A stretch of DNA of 47,558 nucleotides, taken from NCBI RefSeq assembly GCF_026013605.1, contig NZ_JAPDPJ010000050.1, positions 1 to 47,558 of the forward strand, written 5' to 3'. Position numbers and translations under genes: made by a program. Positions 37,415 through 45,896 of the stretch are shown here, in pieces. A model generated the notes under the pieces. It made no database searches and was not told the DNA's origin. It saw only the letters and a list, made by a program, of their open reading frames with translations. How positions within the stretch are numbered: the stretch's first letter is position 1; each line of letters opens with the position of its first letter. Source of the DNA: Plebeiibacterium sediminum (GTDB lineage: Bacteria > Bacteroidota > Bacteroidia > Bacteroidales > Marinilabiliaceae).

Positions 37415-38809
37415 ATGGAATTACCATTTGCAGAATCATATAAAATTAAGATGGTTGAACCCATCAGAAAAAGTACCAGAGAAGAGCGTGAGCGTTGGAT
37501 AAAAAAAGCCAATTACAATTTATTTAACCTGAACAGCAATCAGGTATTTATCGATTTATTAACCGACAGTGGAACGGGAGCCATGAGCGACCGTCAGTGG
37601 GCGAGTATGATGTTGGGAGATGAGAGTTATGCAGGAGCGTCTTCGTATTATAATTTGAAACAGTCCATCAAAAATATATTTGGATTTGATTATTTTCTAC
37701 CAACACATCAGGGAAGAGCTGCTGAAAACGTCCTATTTTCGGCATTGATATCAGAGGGAGATGTGGTTCCTGGTAATACGCATTTTGATACAACCAAAGG
37801 GCATATTGAATTTAGAAAAGCTACGGCAATTGATTGTACTATTGATGAAGCGTTTGATACAACTATTCATCACCCGTTTAAAGGAAATATTGATTTAAAT
37901 AAACTTGAAAGTGTGTTTATTCAATATACAAGCGACAAAATTCCTTGCATAATTGTAACGGTTACATGTAACTCGTCGGGAGGGCAACCTGTGTCAATGG
38001 AAAACTTGCGAGAGGTGTATCAGCTTTCGAAGAAATATGGAATTAGAGTGATTTTTGACTCGGCTCGATTTGCAGAAAATGCCTATTTTATTAAAACCAG
38101 AGAAGAGGGGTATGCTAATAAAACAATTAAGGAAATTGTTGCAGAAATGTATACCTATGCCGATGGAATGACCATGAGTAGTAAAAAGGATGCCATTGTA
38201 AATATGGGTGGTTTTATTGCACTAAGAGAGGAAGAGTTATTTAAAAAGGCTGCTCAGTTTAATATTATGTATGAGGGGTATATAACCTATGGAGGAATGT
38301 CGGGGCGTGATATGAATGCGCTGGCTCAGGGATTAGATGAGGGAACGGAGTTTAATTATCTGGAAACCCGCATTAAGCAGGTGGAGTATTTGGGAAGTAA
38401 GCTTAAAGAATTTGGTGTACCTGTTCAGGAACCTTTTGGTGGTCATGCCATATTTATTGATGCAAAGCGTTTTTTACCCCATCTGCCTGTTGAACAGTTT
38501 GTAGCTCAAACTTTAGCTATTGAGTTATATAAAGAAGCCGGAGTAAGAGGTGTTGAAATTGGCACTTTACTGGCAGACAGAGATCCTAAGACAAGGGAAA
38601 ATCGTTATCCTAAGTTGGAGTTGTTACGATTGGCAATTCCTCGTCGTGTATACACAAATAATCATATGGATGTAATAGCTGTTGCGCTTAAAAATGTATT
38701 TGACAGAAGAGAAGAGATTACTTCGGGTTATCGAATTGTAAATGAAGCTCCAATTCTTCGTCATTTTACCGTAGAACTAGCACCTTGTCAGGAAGAAATG
38801 AGTTATTAA
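37415..38809 (+). CDS. tnaA: Tryptophanase (tryptophan indole-lyase)
   Basis: This 464-residue PLP enzyme splits L-tryptophan into indole, pyruvate and ammonia. Beta-eliminating lyase motifs are present: IDLLTDSGTGAMSDRQWA, GDESYAGASSYY, PTHQGRAAENV, DSARFAENAYFI, and the PLP lysine K258 in MTMSSKKDA. It is called tryptophanase and not tyrosine phenol-lyase because it has FDTTKGHIE, VEIGTLLADRDPKT and AIELYKEAGVR, as in TnaA. Tyrosine phenol-lyase has an Arg (MERG) in place of VEIG. Indole release may act as a signal. It is a single gene with no tryptophan permease next to it. Confidence 0.92.
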   Translation: MELPFAESYKIKMVEPIRKSTREERERWIKKANYNLFNLNSNQVFIDLLTDSGTGAMSDRQWASMMLGDESYAGASSYYNLKQSIKNIFGFDYFLPTHQGRAAENVLFSALISEGDVVPGNTHFDTTKGHIEFRKATAIDCTIDEAFDTTIHHPFKGNIDLNKLESVFIQYTSDKIPCIIVTVTCNSSGGQPVSMENLREVYQLSKKYGIRVIFDSARFAENAYFIKTREEGYANKTIKEIVAEMYTYADGMTMSSKKDAIVNMGGFIALREEELFKKAAQFNIMYEGYITYGGMSGRDMNALAQGLDEGTEFNYLETRIKQVEYLGSKLKEFGVPVQEPFGGHAIFIDAKRFLPHLPVEQFVAQTLAIELYKEAGVRGVEIGTLLADRDPKTRENRYPKLELLRLAIPRRVYTNNHMDVIAVALKNVFDRREEITSGYRIVNEAPILRHFTVELAPCQEEMSY

Positions 38810-38828
38810 ATAAATGTAGTGTTATTAA

Positions 38829-39108
38829 TTGGGACCTAGTCCCAAACCCTACTTACTTTTTTCTTTGAGATTATTGCTTCGTTCAACATAATTCAAGCAT
38901 GCTTGAACCTGTATTCACTTATCGCAATAATTGTCATTGCCACAAAAAGGTAAGCAAAAAAGTCTAGTCGAGGAGAATGCCTGCGTTCTCTTTCCAATTG
39001 TTTATAATTCTGCAGAAGTAAGTGTTTTAAAACACAAGGACAAGCCCCTTCTGTGAATTATATAACAATTGGAAATTCACACCAACAATGGCCTTCTACT
39101 CCTCGACT
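38829..39108. repeat. Nested inverted-repeat element downstream of tnaA
   Basis: Four stem systems lie in a row. TTGGGAC-CTA-GTCCCAA is at 38829-38845. CTTAC...ATTATTGC / GCAATAAT...GTAAG spans about 38850-38953 and contains the perfect palindrome TTCAAGCATGCTTGAA (38892-38907). AGTCGAGGAG (38966-38975) pairs with CTCCTCGACT (39099-39108). Inside that, TTTCCAATTGTT-TATAATTC (38991-39010) pairs with 39055-39075 through about 20 bp with one bulge, and the palindrome GTGTTTTAAAACAC (39022-39035) sits at the tip. No frame is coding. It looks like a MITE- or REP-type intergenic repeat. Confidence 0.7.
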
Positions 39109-39196
39109 GGCCATCCCGCTTTGATTTACAGCTACAAGTTGTATTGCAATAGAGTCACTTGTGTAAAAAGGGTGAAAATAATGTATTAGTTTGATT

Positions 39197-39230
39197 AAGA
39201 GGCATGTTTTAAGCATGTCTCTTTTTTTTT
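39197..39230 (+). terminator. Intrinsic terminator-like hairpin
   Basis: AAGAGGCATG / CATGTCTCTT (one G.T pair) is followed by nine T. It lies between tnaA and the DUF4382 lipoprotein gene; it may end the tnaA transcript, which would then include the repeat element. Confidence 0.75.
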
Positions 39231-39352
39231 GCTGTAGTGTTATCATATTTTACCAGGAATTTTCTTCCAGGTAATAAGTAGTAAAATTGGTTATTGTTAA
39301 ACAAAGCTGTTAATTTTGTGTCTTATATACACACAACACAAAATTTATTATT

Positions 39353-40150
39353 ATGAAAAAAGTTTTATTGACATTATTAGTCATTGTAACTGCAGTTATT
39401 GTTTATTCATGTTCAGATGATGGGCAGGGAAGTGCCAAATTTAGTTTAAGATTAACTGATTCTCCAGGAGATTTTGAGGAAGTTCTTATTGATGTGCAAG
39501 AAGTAAGAGTGAGTTTTCAATCTGATGGCGAAGAAACTTCATGGATTACTCTGAATGGAGTAGTGCCAACTGTTTATAATTTACTGGAGCTAACCAATGG
39601 GGTGGATATTTTATTAACTGAAGAGGAATTACCTGTTGGTACGATCTCACAGATACGTTTAGTATTGGGAGATAATAATCAGGTAAAAGTTGATGGTCAA
39701 TATTATGACATTAAAACTCCATCAGCACAGCAATCCGGATTAAAATTAAATGTTCATGCAGAATTGGAAGACGGATTAACTTACAAAATGTGGATTGATT
39801 TTGATGCAGGAAGATCGATTGTTGAAAAAGGGAATGGTGATTACTCCTTAAAACCAGTGATCAGAACATTTACAGAAGCAACAAATGGAGCTATTAAAGG
39901 AGTAGTTTCACCAATTCAGACAAGAGCATATATTCATGCTATTTCAGAAAATTTAGATACGGTTTCAACTTATGCCGATCAGGAAACAGGTGCTTTTTTA
40001 ATCAGGGCATTGGATCAGGGTGAGTATAAAGTAAAGTTTATACCCGAAGATGATTATCTGGAAAAAGAAGTAGAGGATGTAGCTGTTAATGTAGGTGTTG
40101 TTACAGACCTTGGAGTGATTGAACTGGAAGAGAAAGTAATCGTTGAATAA
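39353..40150 (+). CDS. DUF4382-type lipoprotein
   Basis: This 265-residue protein has a lipoprotein signal (LTLLVIVTAVIVYSC, lipid Cys20). The DUF4382 domain (about 28-175; FSLRLTDSPGDFEEVLIDVQ, SWITLNG, VYNLLELTNG, GTISQIRLVLG, DFDAGRSIVEKGNGDYSLKP) is followed by a carboxypeptidase-regulatory/Ig-like beta domain (about 178-262; GAIKGVVSPIQTRAYIHA, GAFLIRALDQGEYKVKFIP). Such proteins are common surface or periplasmic lipoproteins in Bacteroidota with no established function. It is a single gene with a terminator after it. Confidence 0.88.
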   Translation: MKKVLLTLLVIVTAVIVYSCSDDGQGSAKFSLRLTDSPGDFEEVLIDVQEVRVSFQSDGEETSWITLNGVVPTVYNLLELTNGVDILLTEEELPVGTISQIRLVLGDNNQVKVDGQYYDIKTPSAQQSGLKLNVHAELEDGLTYKMWIDFDAGRSIVEKGNGDYSLKPVIRTFTEATNGAIKGVVSPIQTRAYIHAISENLDTVSTYADQETGAFLIRALDQGEYKVKFIPEDDYLEKEVEDVAVNVGVVTDLGVIELEEKVIVE

Positions 40151-40172
40151 AGAAAATTTTTAACATTTAAAT

Positions 40173-40205
40173 AAAGAGAAATCAGAAATGGTTTCTCTTT
40201 TTTTA
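40173..40205 (+). terminator. Terminator of the DUF4382 gene
   Basis: AAAGAGAAA / TTTCTCTTT stem, 10-nt loop, and further T residues, 23 bp after the stop codon. Confidence 0.85.
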
Positions 40206-40215
40206 TGCGGAGTAA

Positions 40216-40407
40216 TCAGATATATGCTTCTTTAATTTCAAATTTTAATTCGTTGTTCGCCATGATGTAAAGAACCGCCGTATATGTTCCTCCATCTTGA
40301 AAGTCTAGTGGACTCTTAAAATGGAAGAAAGGAGCGAAGATCGCGTACATACGGTGGTGAGAGAGCTTCTTCACCAGGCTTTTTTTGCATAGTGGCTGGC
40401 TACTCAT
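40216..40407 (-). CDS. Possible small protein of unknown origin
   Basis: A 63-residue frame (begins MSSQPLCKKSLVKKLSHH, ends NELKFEIKEAYI) lies 13 bp after the stop of the thioredoxin-fold gene on the same strand. Its G+C is visibly higher than that of the neighbours, and it contains short inverted repeats (GGTGA...TCACC). I do not recognise a family. It may be a fragment of a larger gene or part of a non-coding repeat read by chance. Confidence 0.3.
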   Translation of the reverse strand: MSSQPLCKKSLVKKLSHHRMYAIFAPFFHFKSPLDFQDGGTYTAVLYIMANNELKFEIKEAYI

Positions 40408-40420
40408 TTATATCTCGTTT

Positions 40421-41938
40421 TTATTCTTTCAATAATTTCTCAATCTTTTCTTCCACATACTTCGGTCTTAAGTGAGTGCCTTTTTCAACGATAATCCCTT
40501 TTTTATTAATTAGAAAATAATGAGGAATCCCATTAACCTCAAATACTTTTCTAATATCTGTGCTTTGTTCCTTTGTCAAAAAATAATGTTGACCTGTTAG
40601 TTGTAATTCTCCAAGGCATGCTTTCCATAGTTTTTCCTCAGAATCAAGACACATATAAACGAAAGCAACATCTTGCCCTTTCATTTTTCTCATTAATTCT
40701 TTTGAATATGGCATTTCAGCCCGACAAGGTGCGCACCAAGTTGCCCAACAGTCAATATATATTACTTTGCCCTTGTTTGTCGACATAAGGCTGTCCATTA
40801 TTTGCTTTGCTGATGAATTAGCAATTTTTTGCAACATTGCGTCTGATGCTATCTGAGGATTCTCTAACTGTTCTTTTATTTGATTGTACTTTTCCAGTAA
40901 AGGTTCAATCAAAAAGGGATACTTAATATTTGATTCAATTACATTCCGATATTTTTCAAAAAGTTTAATGTCAGAGTAATCAAAATTTTGACGTATTAAT
41001 TCTGTTAACACCATTTGTTTTAGAAGGGGGTCTGGTGTGTGTTTAATAATGCCAAAAACTGTTAATGAATCCAAGACATTTTGGGGTGCAGCTATGTATC
41101 CGTTGTTTAATTTATATTTTTCTAATTCTGGTTCTTCCAATAAATTATTTCGAACATAATTGTAATGAAATCGATTAATGAAATTCGACAAAGCATAACC
41201 ACTGATAAACATAGACTCTGTTATAGGCAATCGCTTTTTTAGGTTGTCATAATAGCTAACAGGAACAGACCATTCTTTATTATTCAGTTTATTGGCTCTT
41301 GAATGGTCTGCTGGGTAAAAGGCTAATGCATCATAGTAGCCTTCATCAAGGTATATTTTTGCCCAAATTTTAGTTTCATCATTAGGATTAACATCAGAAA
41401 CAAATTTATTATATAATCTATCTCTAATATTTTGCATGGAGTCTAGATAGCTTAAGTATTTATCCATGTCAAGTTCTTTCACAGCTTTTGATTTAGCATC
41501 CCAATCGTAATACATTGGATTTGAAAAATACATCAATTGAAACTTTGCAGCATCTTGATTTTGAGATACTGCATCTCCACTAAATTTTATTGATTTTAAT
41601 ATTTCAGGTCGCTGTTGCAGGTTTCCATCAAATTCAACATAAATACTATCACCAGGATGAGTTAGAACTAAAAAATTTGTTTTGTACCTAACCCAGACAT
41701 CGGAAGCAGTGTAACTTAGGAAAGAAGCAGTAAAATATCCAAGACTATCTAAATCTTCATGAATTTGCAATGAACCCAATCCTAATCGATTTACACTAAA
41801 ATGTACCTTGGGGTTTTCTGGATTGAAGTTTAATACTTTTCCTGCTATTATTACTTTTTTAGGTACATTGTAATTATTCTTATTGTTAGTAAAAGATGTA
41901 ATAAGCAGAATGATTAATAAGTAAATTGCTTTTTTCAT
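40421..41938 (-). CDS. Exported thioredoxin-fold (TlpA/DsbE-like) protein
   Basis: This 505-residue protein has an N-terminal signal peptide (AIYLLIILLITSFTNN). A long N-terminal part (about 25-370) has DUF-like beta structure then helices, and the C-terminal thioredoxin-like domain (about 375-505) holds the redox pair C402/C405 in DCWATWCAPCRAEMP and the cis-proline in NGIPHYFLIN. It should be a periplasmic thiol-disulfide oxidoreductase, as in many Bacteroidota with such an N-terminal part. It is the first (left-most) clear gene of a co-oriented minus-strand set whose members are split by repeats. Confidence 0.9.
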   Translation of the reverse strand: MKKAIYLLIILLITSFTNNKNNYNVPKKVIIAGKVLNFNPENPKVHFSVNRLGLGSLQIHEDLDSLGYFTASFLSYTASDVWVRYKTNFLVLTHPGDSIYVEFDGNLQQRPEILKSIKFSGDAVSQNQDAAKFQLMYFSNPMYYDWDAKSKAVKELDMDKYLSYLDSMQNIRDRLYNKFVSDVNPNDETKIWAKIYLDEGYYDALAFYPADHSRANKLNNKEWSVPVSYYDNLKKRLPITESMFISGYALSNFINRFHYNYVRNNLLEEPELEKYKLNNGYIAAPQNVLDSLTVFGIIKHTPDPLLKQMVLTELIRQNFDYSDIKLFEKYRNVIESNIKYPFLIEPLLEKYNQIKEQLENPQIASDAMLQKIANSSAKQIMDSLMSTNKGKVIYIDCWATWCAPCRAEMPYSKELMRKMKGQDVAFVYMCLDSEEKLWKACLGELQLTGQHYFLTKEQSTDIRKVFEVNGIPHYFLINKKGIIVEKGTHLRPKYVEEKIEKLLKE

Positions 41939-42007
41939 ATTGGTTATTTGACTATAAGTAGGTTCTTTATTTAAATGAGCTATAAAACGGCCTGTCGGGC
42001 TTATGTG
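41939..42007 (-). other. Short spacer with GGCC...GGGC hairpin
   Basis: Reading the minus strand after the 42008 stop, the sequence is CACATAAGCCCGACAGGCCG and then AT-rich. GCC-CGACA-GGC can form a small hairpin. It may be a worn copy of the cassette-type repeats further right, but it is too short to call. Confidence 0.25.
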
Positions 42008-42205
42008 TTATATGATTTTCTTAACTGGAATTGGAATACATTCATCAATATTTGTAACAAACATTAGATTTTCTTTGGGGTCATTCATAGAACCAATGTT
42101 GTTCATTTTCAGTCTTGACTCACCAGACAAAATTTCTTTCGGTAGAATATATCTAAGAGCTGTTTCTGTTTTTGTATTATGATATAGTTTTTTAGGTTTT
42201 CCCAT
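42008..42205 (-). pseudogene. Truncated DUF2971-family gene
   Basis: A 65-residue frame begins GKPKKLYHNTKTETALRYIL and continues to MNNIGSMNDPKENLMF. This is the N-terminal signature of DUF2971 proteins (LYHYT...L...SMNDPKE), which are normally 230-300 residues. After about residue 48 it runs into an unrelated tail (IDECIPIPVKKII) and stops, so the gene is truncated. The rest of the family sequence is not found downstream. It starts right after the GTTGGGT end of a repeat element at 42236-42357, as a cassette gene would. Confidence 0.65.
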
Positions 42206-42235
42206 ATAGATTATGGTTCTTGTAAATTAATTAAA

Positions 42236-42357
42236 CCCAACGTTTGCTGGATGAAGTCGTGGCGCATTAGTCTTGGTGTCGAGTCTCCCGATAGGGGGAC
42301 TAAGACGATAGACAAAGGCGTCAGGACGAGCAAGCTGCGCCAAGCTTTATTCCAGCG
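42236..42357 (-). repeat. attC-like inverted repeat, copy A
   Basis: On the minus strand it runs from CGCTGGAATAAAGCTTGGCG to GCGCCACGACTTCATCCAGC then AAACGTTGGGT. The ends pair (GCTGGA / TCCAGC and TGGCGCA / TGCGCCA), and inside is AGTCCCCC-TATC-GGGAGACT. The 3' end GTTGGGT fits the integron core site GTTRRRY. The core (42251-42357, 107 bp) is about 80% identical by eye to copy B at 43322-43428 with no length change. It overlaps the last codons of the gene at 42347-43270. Confidence 0.65.
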
Positions 42358-43270
42358 GGTTTGCGGTAGATTTTTGTTTATTGAATTCTGTCATTACTCT
42401 CACAGATAATTCTTTTGCCTTTTCTTTATTCTGCATTACTTTATTTAGTTCAGTAATCCCATCCTTAACCAAATTCTCATTTTTATTTGATATAGCTAAT
42501 CCAATATTTTGCATAATGATATCCAAGGCTGTTTTGTACATGTCATAACCAATTGATATATTCCCGTTTACTGCTGCTTTAATTGTCGCCTGCTGTTGGT
42601 AATTTTCATCCGTTAGTATTTGATAACCTTTTCCATATATGCTTTTTTCATTATTTATTATTGTATATAAGATAGTGTCATTAGTGTACTTATCTACAGG
42701 AATTAATTTTAAATAATCATCCAGTGCTATATCTCCTTTTTGTCCAATATTATTTTTTAGTTGCATATATTTTAACAAAAAGGCTTGTTTAGTTTTATTC
42801 TTAGTATAGCTCTTTTCCATTTGAGCAATTTCGTATTCCGGAGAAACCTTATCCTTAGCTACTTTACCTAAATTTATTAAATCAGAGGGGGTTTTATAGC
42901 CACCGCTTTTCATCAATACTTTTCCATTCTTATCTAGGAAATAGTATTGTGGAACTGCAGGAGTTTGATTTCTGAGAAGCCTTGAAATTGAATCATTTTG
43001 TATGGAATCAAAATCGATGTAAATTTTTTTACATAAAAAGTTAGATGAAAAATAATCAGCAACATCTTTATCCTGAAAAGTCGTTTTTTCCATTTCCTGG
43101 CATGGTTTACACCATGTTGCTGTCATGTCGATAAAAATGAGCTTGTCAAAATCTTGTGTATTATTAATTAGTTCAAGAATTGATTCATTTAAAAAAGTAA
43201 TTGAATCTTTTTGCCCTCTTGTATGAAGAGTTATTGCAAAAAGGATGGACATTAATATAACTCGTTTCAT
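42347..43270 (-). CDS. Exported thioredoxin-fold protein
   Basis: This 307-residue protein has a signal peptide (VILMSILFAITLHTRGQ) and a thioredoxin-like domain near the N-terminus (about 25-130). The redox pair is C54/C57 in MTATWCKPCQEMEKTTF; a further Cys lies in SNFLCKKIYID, the cis-Pro is in TPAVPQYYFLD, and the tail (about 140-307) is helical. The family is DUF255/thioredoxin-7-like. Its last codons (ANPLE-stop) lie inside repeat copy A, so the end of the reading frame is defined by the repeat. It is probably periplasmic. Confidence 0.88.
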   Translation of the reverse strand: MKRVILMSILFAITLHTRGQKDSITFLNESILELINNTQDFDKLIFIDMTATWCKPCQEMEKTTFQDKDVADYFSSNFLCKKIYIDFDSIQNDSISRLLRNQTPAVPQYYFLDKNGKVLMKSGGYKTPSDLINLGKVAKDKVSPEYEIAQMEKSYTKNKTKQAFLLKYMQLKNNIGQKGDIALDDYLKLIPVDKYTNDTILYTIINNEKSIYGKGYQILTDENYQQQATIKAAVNGNISIGYDMYKTALDIIMQNIGLAISNKNENLVKDGITELNKVMQNKEKAKELSVRVMTEFNKQKSTANPLE

Positions 43271-43321
43271 TTTAGTCTATTTGTTTATTTTCTCTTTAAG
43301 TTTATTGATAATGTAGGTGGT

Positions 43322-43428
43322 ATGAGGTCGTGGCGCATTAGTCGTGGTATTGTGTCACCCGATAGGGGGACTAAGACAGTAGACAAAGGCGTCACACGAT
43401 GCGAACAAGCCATGCTTTATTTCCAGCG
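43322..43428 (-). repeat. attC-like inverted repeat, copy B
   Basis: Same length and about 80% identical to the core of copy A: GTCGTGGCGCATTAGTC near one end, CACCCGATAGGGGGACTAAG in the middle and GCTTTATTTCCAGCG at the other. It sits 16 bp after the stop of the S41-like gene, which on that strand is followed by GGCTAACACGCTGG, close to the integron RYYYAAC core site. The outer end near the next gene is more decayed than in copy A. Confidence 0.65.
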
Positions 43429-43444
43429 TGTTAGCCATAGTATT

Positions 43445-44692
43445 TTATTGTTTCAAAATCCATTCAAATATAGGGTCATATCCATTCTTAAAATCGGTAA
43501 AACTTGGTTCTATTTCTTTATCTGGGGTGATAGTTTTTAAATCCTTGTCTGTTTGTTTAAAATATTTAGTCGAATATTGCAGTATAAGAGCCGAAGATGG
43601 CAGTTTAAAACTTCTTATTTCGCCAAGATGATTAGGTTTCCCAGAAGTTTCTTCTCCAACTAAAATTGCATTAGTCTTATTTTTAAAGTCCATAATATTA
43701 ATTATTGCTGAAGAATATGAATCTCTCCCTGTAATTACATAAAGGTTTCCTTTACTTTTAAGTTTATCAATAGTTGATAGTTCTTCAATTAATTTTGTTC
43801 CCTGATAAGAATTACCTCCACCATTGAAACGAAAGTCAAAAACAACTTTATCGTAATCATTTTGCTGTATGCTGTCTACTATTGCTTTATGAAAATCAGA
43901 GAATGATGGAAGCTTTTGAATGTCTCCTTTATATCCTGATGGTGGGTATTCTCTACTCCAACATTTATTATACTGAATATAAAATACGTTTTCCTTTGTC
44001 AAAACTTTACTCCAGAAAGGAAGTCTTGTATTTTGATAGCAAAGTGGTGTAGGATTAGGAAGCACTCTCATCACATTATTTCTATTCATCTGTTCAGGAT
44101 GAATTAAGTACTCTAACGTTTCTCCATCTTTTTCAAGAGTTAGTTTTATTTCAGGTTGTGCAACAAAACCAAAATATTCTAGAAACTGTATTACAGGAAT
44201 TATTTTAGGAGTGCTTGTTTTTACTGAAGCTTGATTATCTATGGCTGAAATCGTGCTTAATGAATCTATAATTTCGCTAATTACATAACCATTTATTTCT
44301 ATCAGTTTTGCTCCCAATATAGTCTCATTGCTTTTAGTTGTTGATTGCACCCAAAGTCCATCGCTGAACCACATCAGACCAATAGGAAGAATCTTATTGT
44401 AATCAAGAAATGGATTCAAGCTTAAGTTTGTATGTGAATCTCCAAAAGTTGCTATCAACTGCTGTAATTTGACTGCTACTTCAAAATCAGATAGTTGATC
44501 TTGAATTTTAGAAATGTCATCAAGTCCATTGTAAAAGTCTTGTTCACTTTTTAGCATATACAAATTATAATGACATTTAGGGAGTTCTACTTTTATGTAC
44601 TCTATATCAGCATTCCAATCAGTTTTTTCATTATTCTGCGAGAATGCTGTAAGGCAAGCAAAAAGTAGAGTTAGTAAAATCAGATTTTTCAT
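43445..44692 (-). CDS. S41-family peptidase-like exported protein
   Basis: This 415-residue protein has a signal peptide (LILLTLLFACLTAFSQ). Residues of about 30-220 hold an N-terminal region that includes FGDSHTNLSL and a degenerate PDZ-like part (GAKLIEINGYVIS). The C-terminal S41 (tail-specific protease) core has VVFDFRFNGGGNSYQG, the nucleophile region TGRDSYSSAIINI and GEETSGKPNHLGEI. The catalytic serine is within YSSA. This fits C-terminal processing peptidases of the non-DegS kind common in Bacteroidota. Repeat copy B follows, and an AACGTTTGCT...AGCAAACGTT repeat precedes it. Confidence 0.88.
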   Translation of the reverse strand: MKNLILLTLLFACLTAFSQNNEKTDWNADIEYIKVELPKCHYNLYMLKSEQDFYNGLDDISKIQDQLSDFEVAVKLQQLIATFGDSHTNLSLNPFLDYNKILPIGLMWFSDGLWVQSTTKSNETILGAKLIEINGYVISEIIDSLSTISAIDNQASVKTSTPKIIPVIQFLEYFGFVAQPEIKLTLEKDGETLEYLIHPEQMNRNNVMRVLPNPTPLCYQNTRLPFWSKVLTKENVFYIQYNKCWSREYPPSGYKGDIQKLPSFSDFHKAIVDSIQQNDYDKVVFDFRFNGGGNSYQGTKLIEELSTIDKLKSKGNLYVITGRDSYSSAIINIMDFKNKTNAILVGEETSGKPNHLGEIRSFKLPSSALILQYSTKYFKQTDKDLKTITPDKEIEPSFTDFKNGYDPIFEWILKQ

Positions 44693-44723
44693 AGGTTTAG
44701 TTGTTTTTTTAATAATACAGCCA

Positions 44724-44853
44724 ACGTTTGCTATTAATTTTGAGGCAGTTTGCGGACTGCAAAACTTTCAAGCGATACTATACTTAATGCGGGTTACAAA
44801 CCTCCAAACTACATCTAATCGGCAATTATTTATTAGCGCGTGTAAGCAAACGT
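44724..44853 (-). repeat. attC-like inverted repeat, copy C (divergent)
   Basis: The ends are AACGTTTGCT at 44724 and AGCAAACGTT at 44846, perfect 10-bp inverted repeats about 130 bp apart, with a non-conserved middle. On the minus strand the 3' end reads AGCAAACGTTGGC, almost the same as the AGCAAACGTTGGG of copy A. The middle is different from copies A and B, as attC sites usually are. It begins directly at the stop codon of the TraB-like gene. Confidence 0.6.
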
Positions 44854-44855
44854 TA

Positions 44856-45896
44856 TTAATTAGTATTTGTCTTTTCCATTGACACTACTGAATAATTTAA
44901 TCTTCGTAATTGATTAATTAATCCTTTTTCACCTCCCAGATGACCTGCACCAACTGCAATAAAACTTGAATTACTCTTAATTAGATTTGGGATTTTATTC
45001 ATCCATAAATTATTACGTCCATCAATTAACAACGTCTTCTGAATTTCTTTAACATCGTCACTTACTATATATGATAATAAAGTGTTAATCTGCAGATTTT
45101 CTTCCATTTGTAATTGTTCAAAAAGATTAAGGTCTTGTTGTAAATATATTGATAATATTTTGTCCATATGCTCATTTTTAAAGGAGTCTATTTTTGAATA
45201 GTTTTGAATATAATAAATCAGAAAATCAGCCTCAGAGCAATAACTTATTAATGGAATGTACCTAGATATTGAATCATTTATATTTTGGAGTTCTTCTTTC
45301 GAATCTAGTTCAACAACATTCATATTAAATCTTTTTGCCAGTTGTTGTAAATAAACATCAAGAATCATTGATTTAATAGAATCATTGACAAGATTATCTT
45401 TACTGGAAAGCTTATTGTTTTTATTATCCTTTCTGTGCGAACGTTTTATAAAATTGATAGCTTTGCTTGGCCTTATATTCCAATCTTTAATAATTTGGAG
45501 AGACTTATCTTTCTTGATTACTGAGTCTAAAATACTTTTTTGCTTATCTGTCAATATATTCTCATATGTTGAATCTGTAACAGGCCATGGTTTTAAATAG
45601 CTACTTGATTTTGAATCTTTTTTTTCTAAAAGTAGTTTGGGAGCGTTCATAAAATCAATTTCACAGATAAATTGATTAGAGGAAGTAAAGATTGAATCAA
45701 AAGACTGAATTGAATCAAGAATTAGCATTCCTCCCTGTCCATGAAATGTACCTAATAAATAAGAGGGAGATTGAAGGTCGTTCCCTGTAATTTTCCATAA
45801 TAATCCATGGTTAGGTAATGATTCTTGTTGATTATGCTTTACTCTACATCCAATAAACGCTAGAAAGACAATAATAATTAGTAGGTTAGTTCTCAT
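44856..45896 (-). CDS. TraB/GumN-family lipoprotein
   Basis: This 346-residue protein has a lipoprotein signal (LLIIIVFLAFIGC, lipid Cys17). The TraB/GumN (DUF1295-unrelated, Tiki-like) fold shows LLWKITGNDLQSPSYLLGTF at the start with the GTFH metal/active motif, and FIAVGAGHLGGEKGLI near the C-terminus with the second conserved G-x-x-H. Such proteins are metalloprotease-like, related to the eukaryotic Tiki family. The stop codon adjoins repeat copy C. It is the right-most gene of the minus-strand cassette-like set. Confidence 0.85.
   Translation of the reverse strand: MRTNLLIIIVFLAFIGCRVKHNQQESLPNHGLLWKITGNDLQSPSYLLGTFHGQGGMLILDSIQSFDSIFTSSNQFICEIDFMNAPKLLLEKKDSKSSSYLKPWPVTDSTYENILTDKQKSILDSVIKKDKSLQIIKDWNIRPSKAINFIKRSHRKDNKNNKLSSKDNLVNDSIKSMILDVYLQQLAKRFNMNVVELDSKEELQNINDSISRYIPLISYCSEADFLIYYIQNYSKIDSFKNEHMDKILSIYLQQDLNLFEQLQMEENLQINTLLSYIVSDDVKEIQKTLLIDGRNNLWMNKIPNLIKSNSSFIAVGAGHLGGEKGLINQLRRLNYSVVSMEKTNTN

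Noticed and set aside
37415-38809. Tyrosine phenol-lyase
   Set aside because: The VEIG motif and FDTTKGH follow tryptophanase. The Arg of the tyrosine phenol-lyase pocket is absent.
43322-43540. 72-codon plus-strand frame at repeat copy B
   Set aside because: It runs through a non-coding inverted repeat and the antisense of the S41-like gene end.
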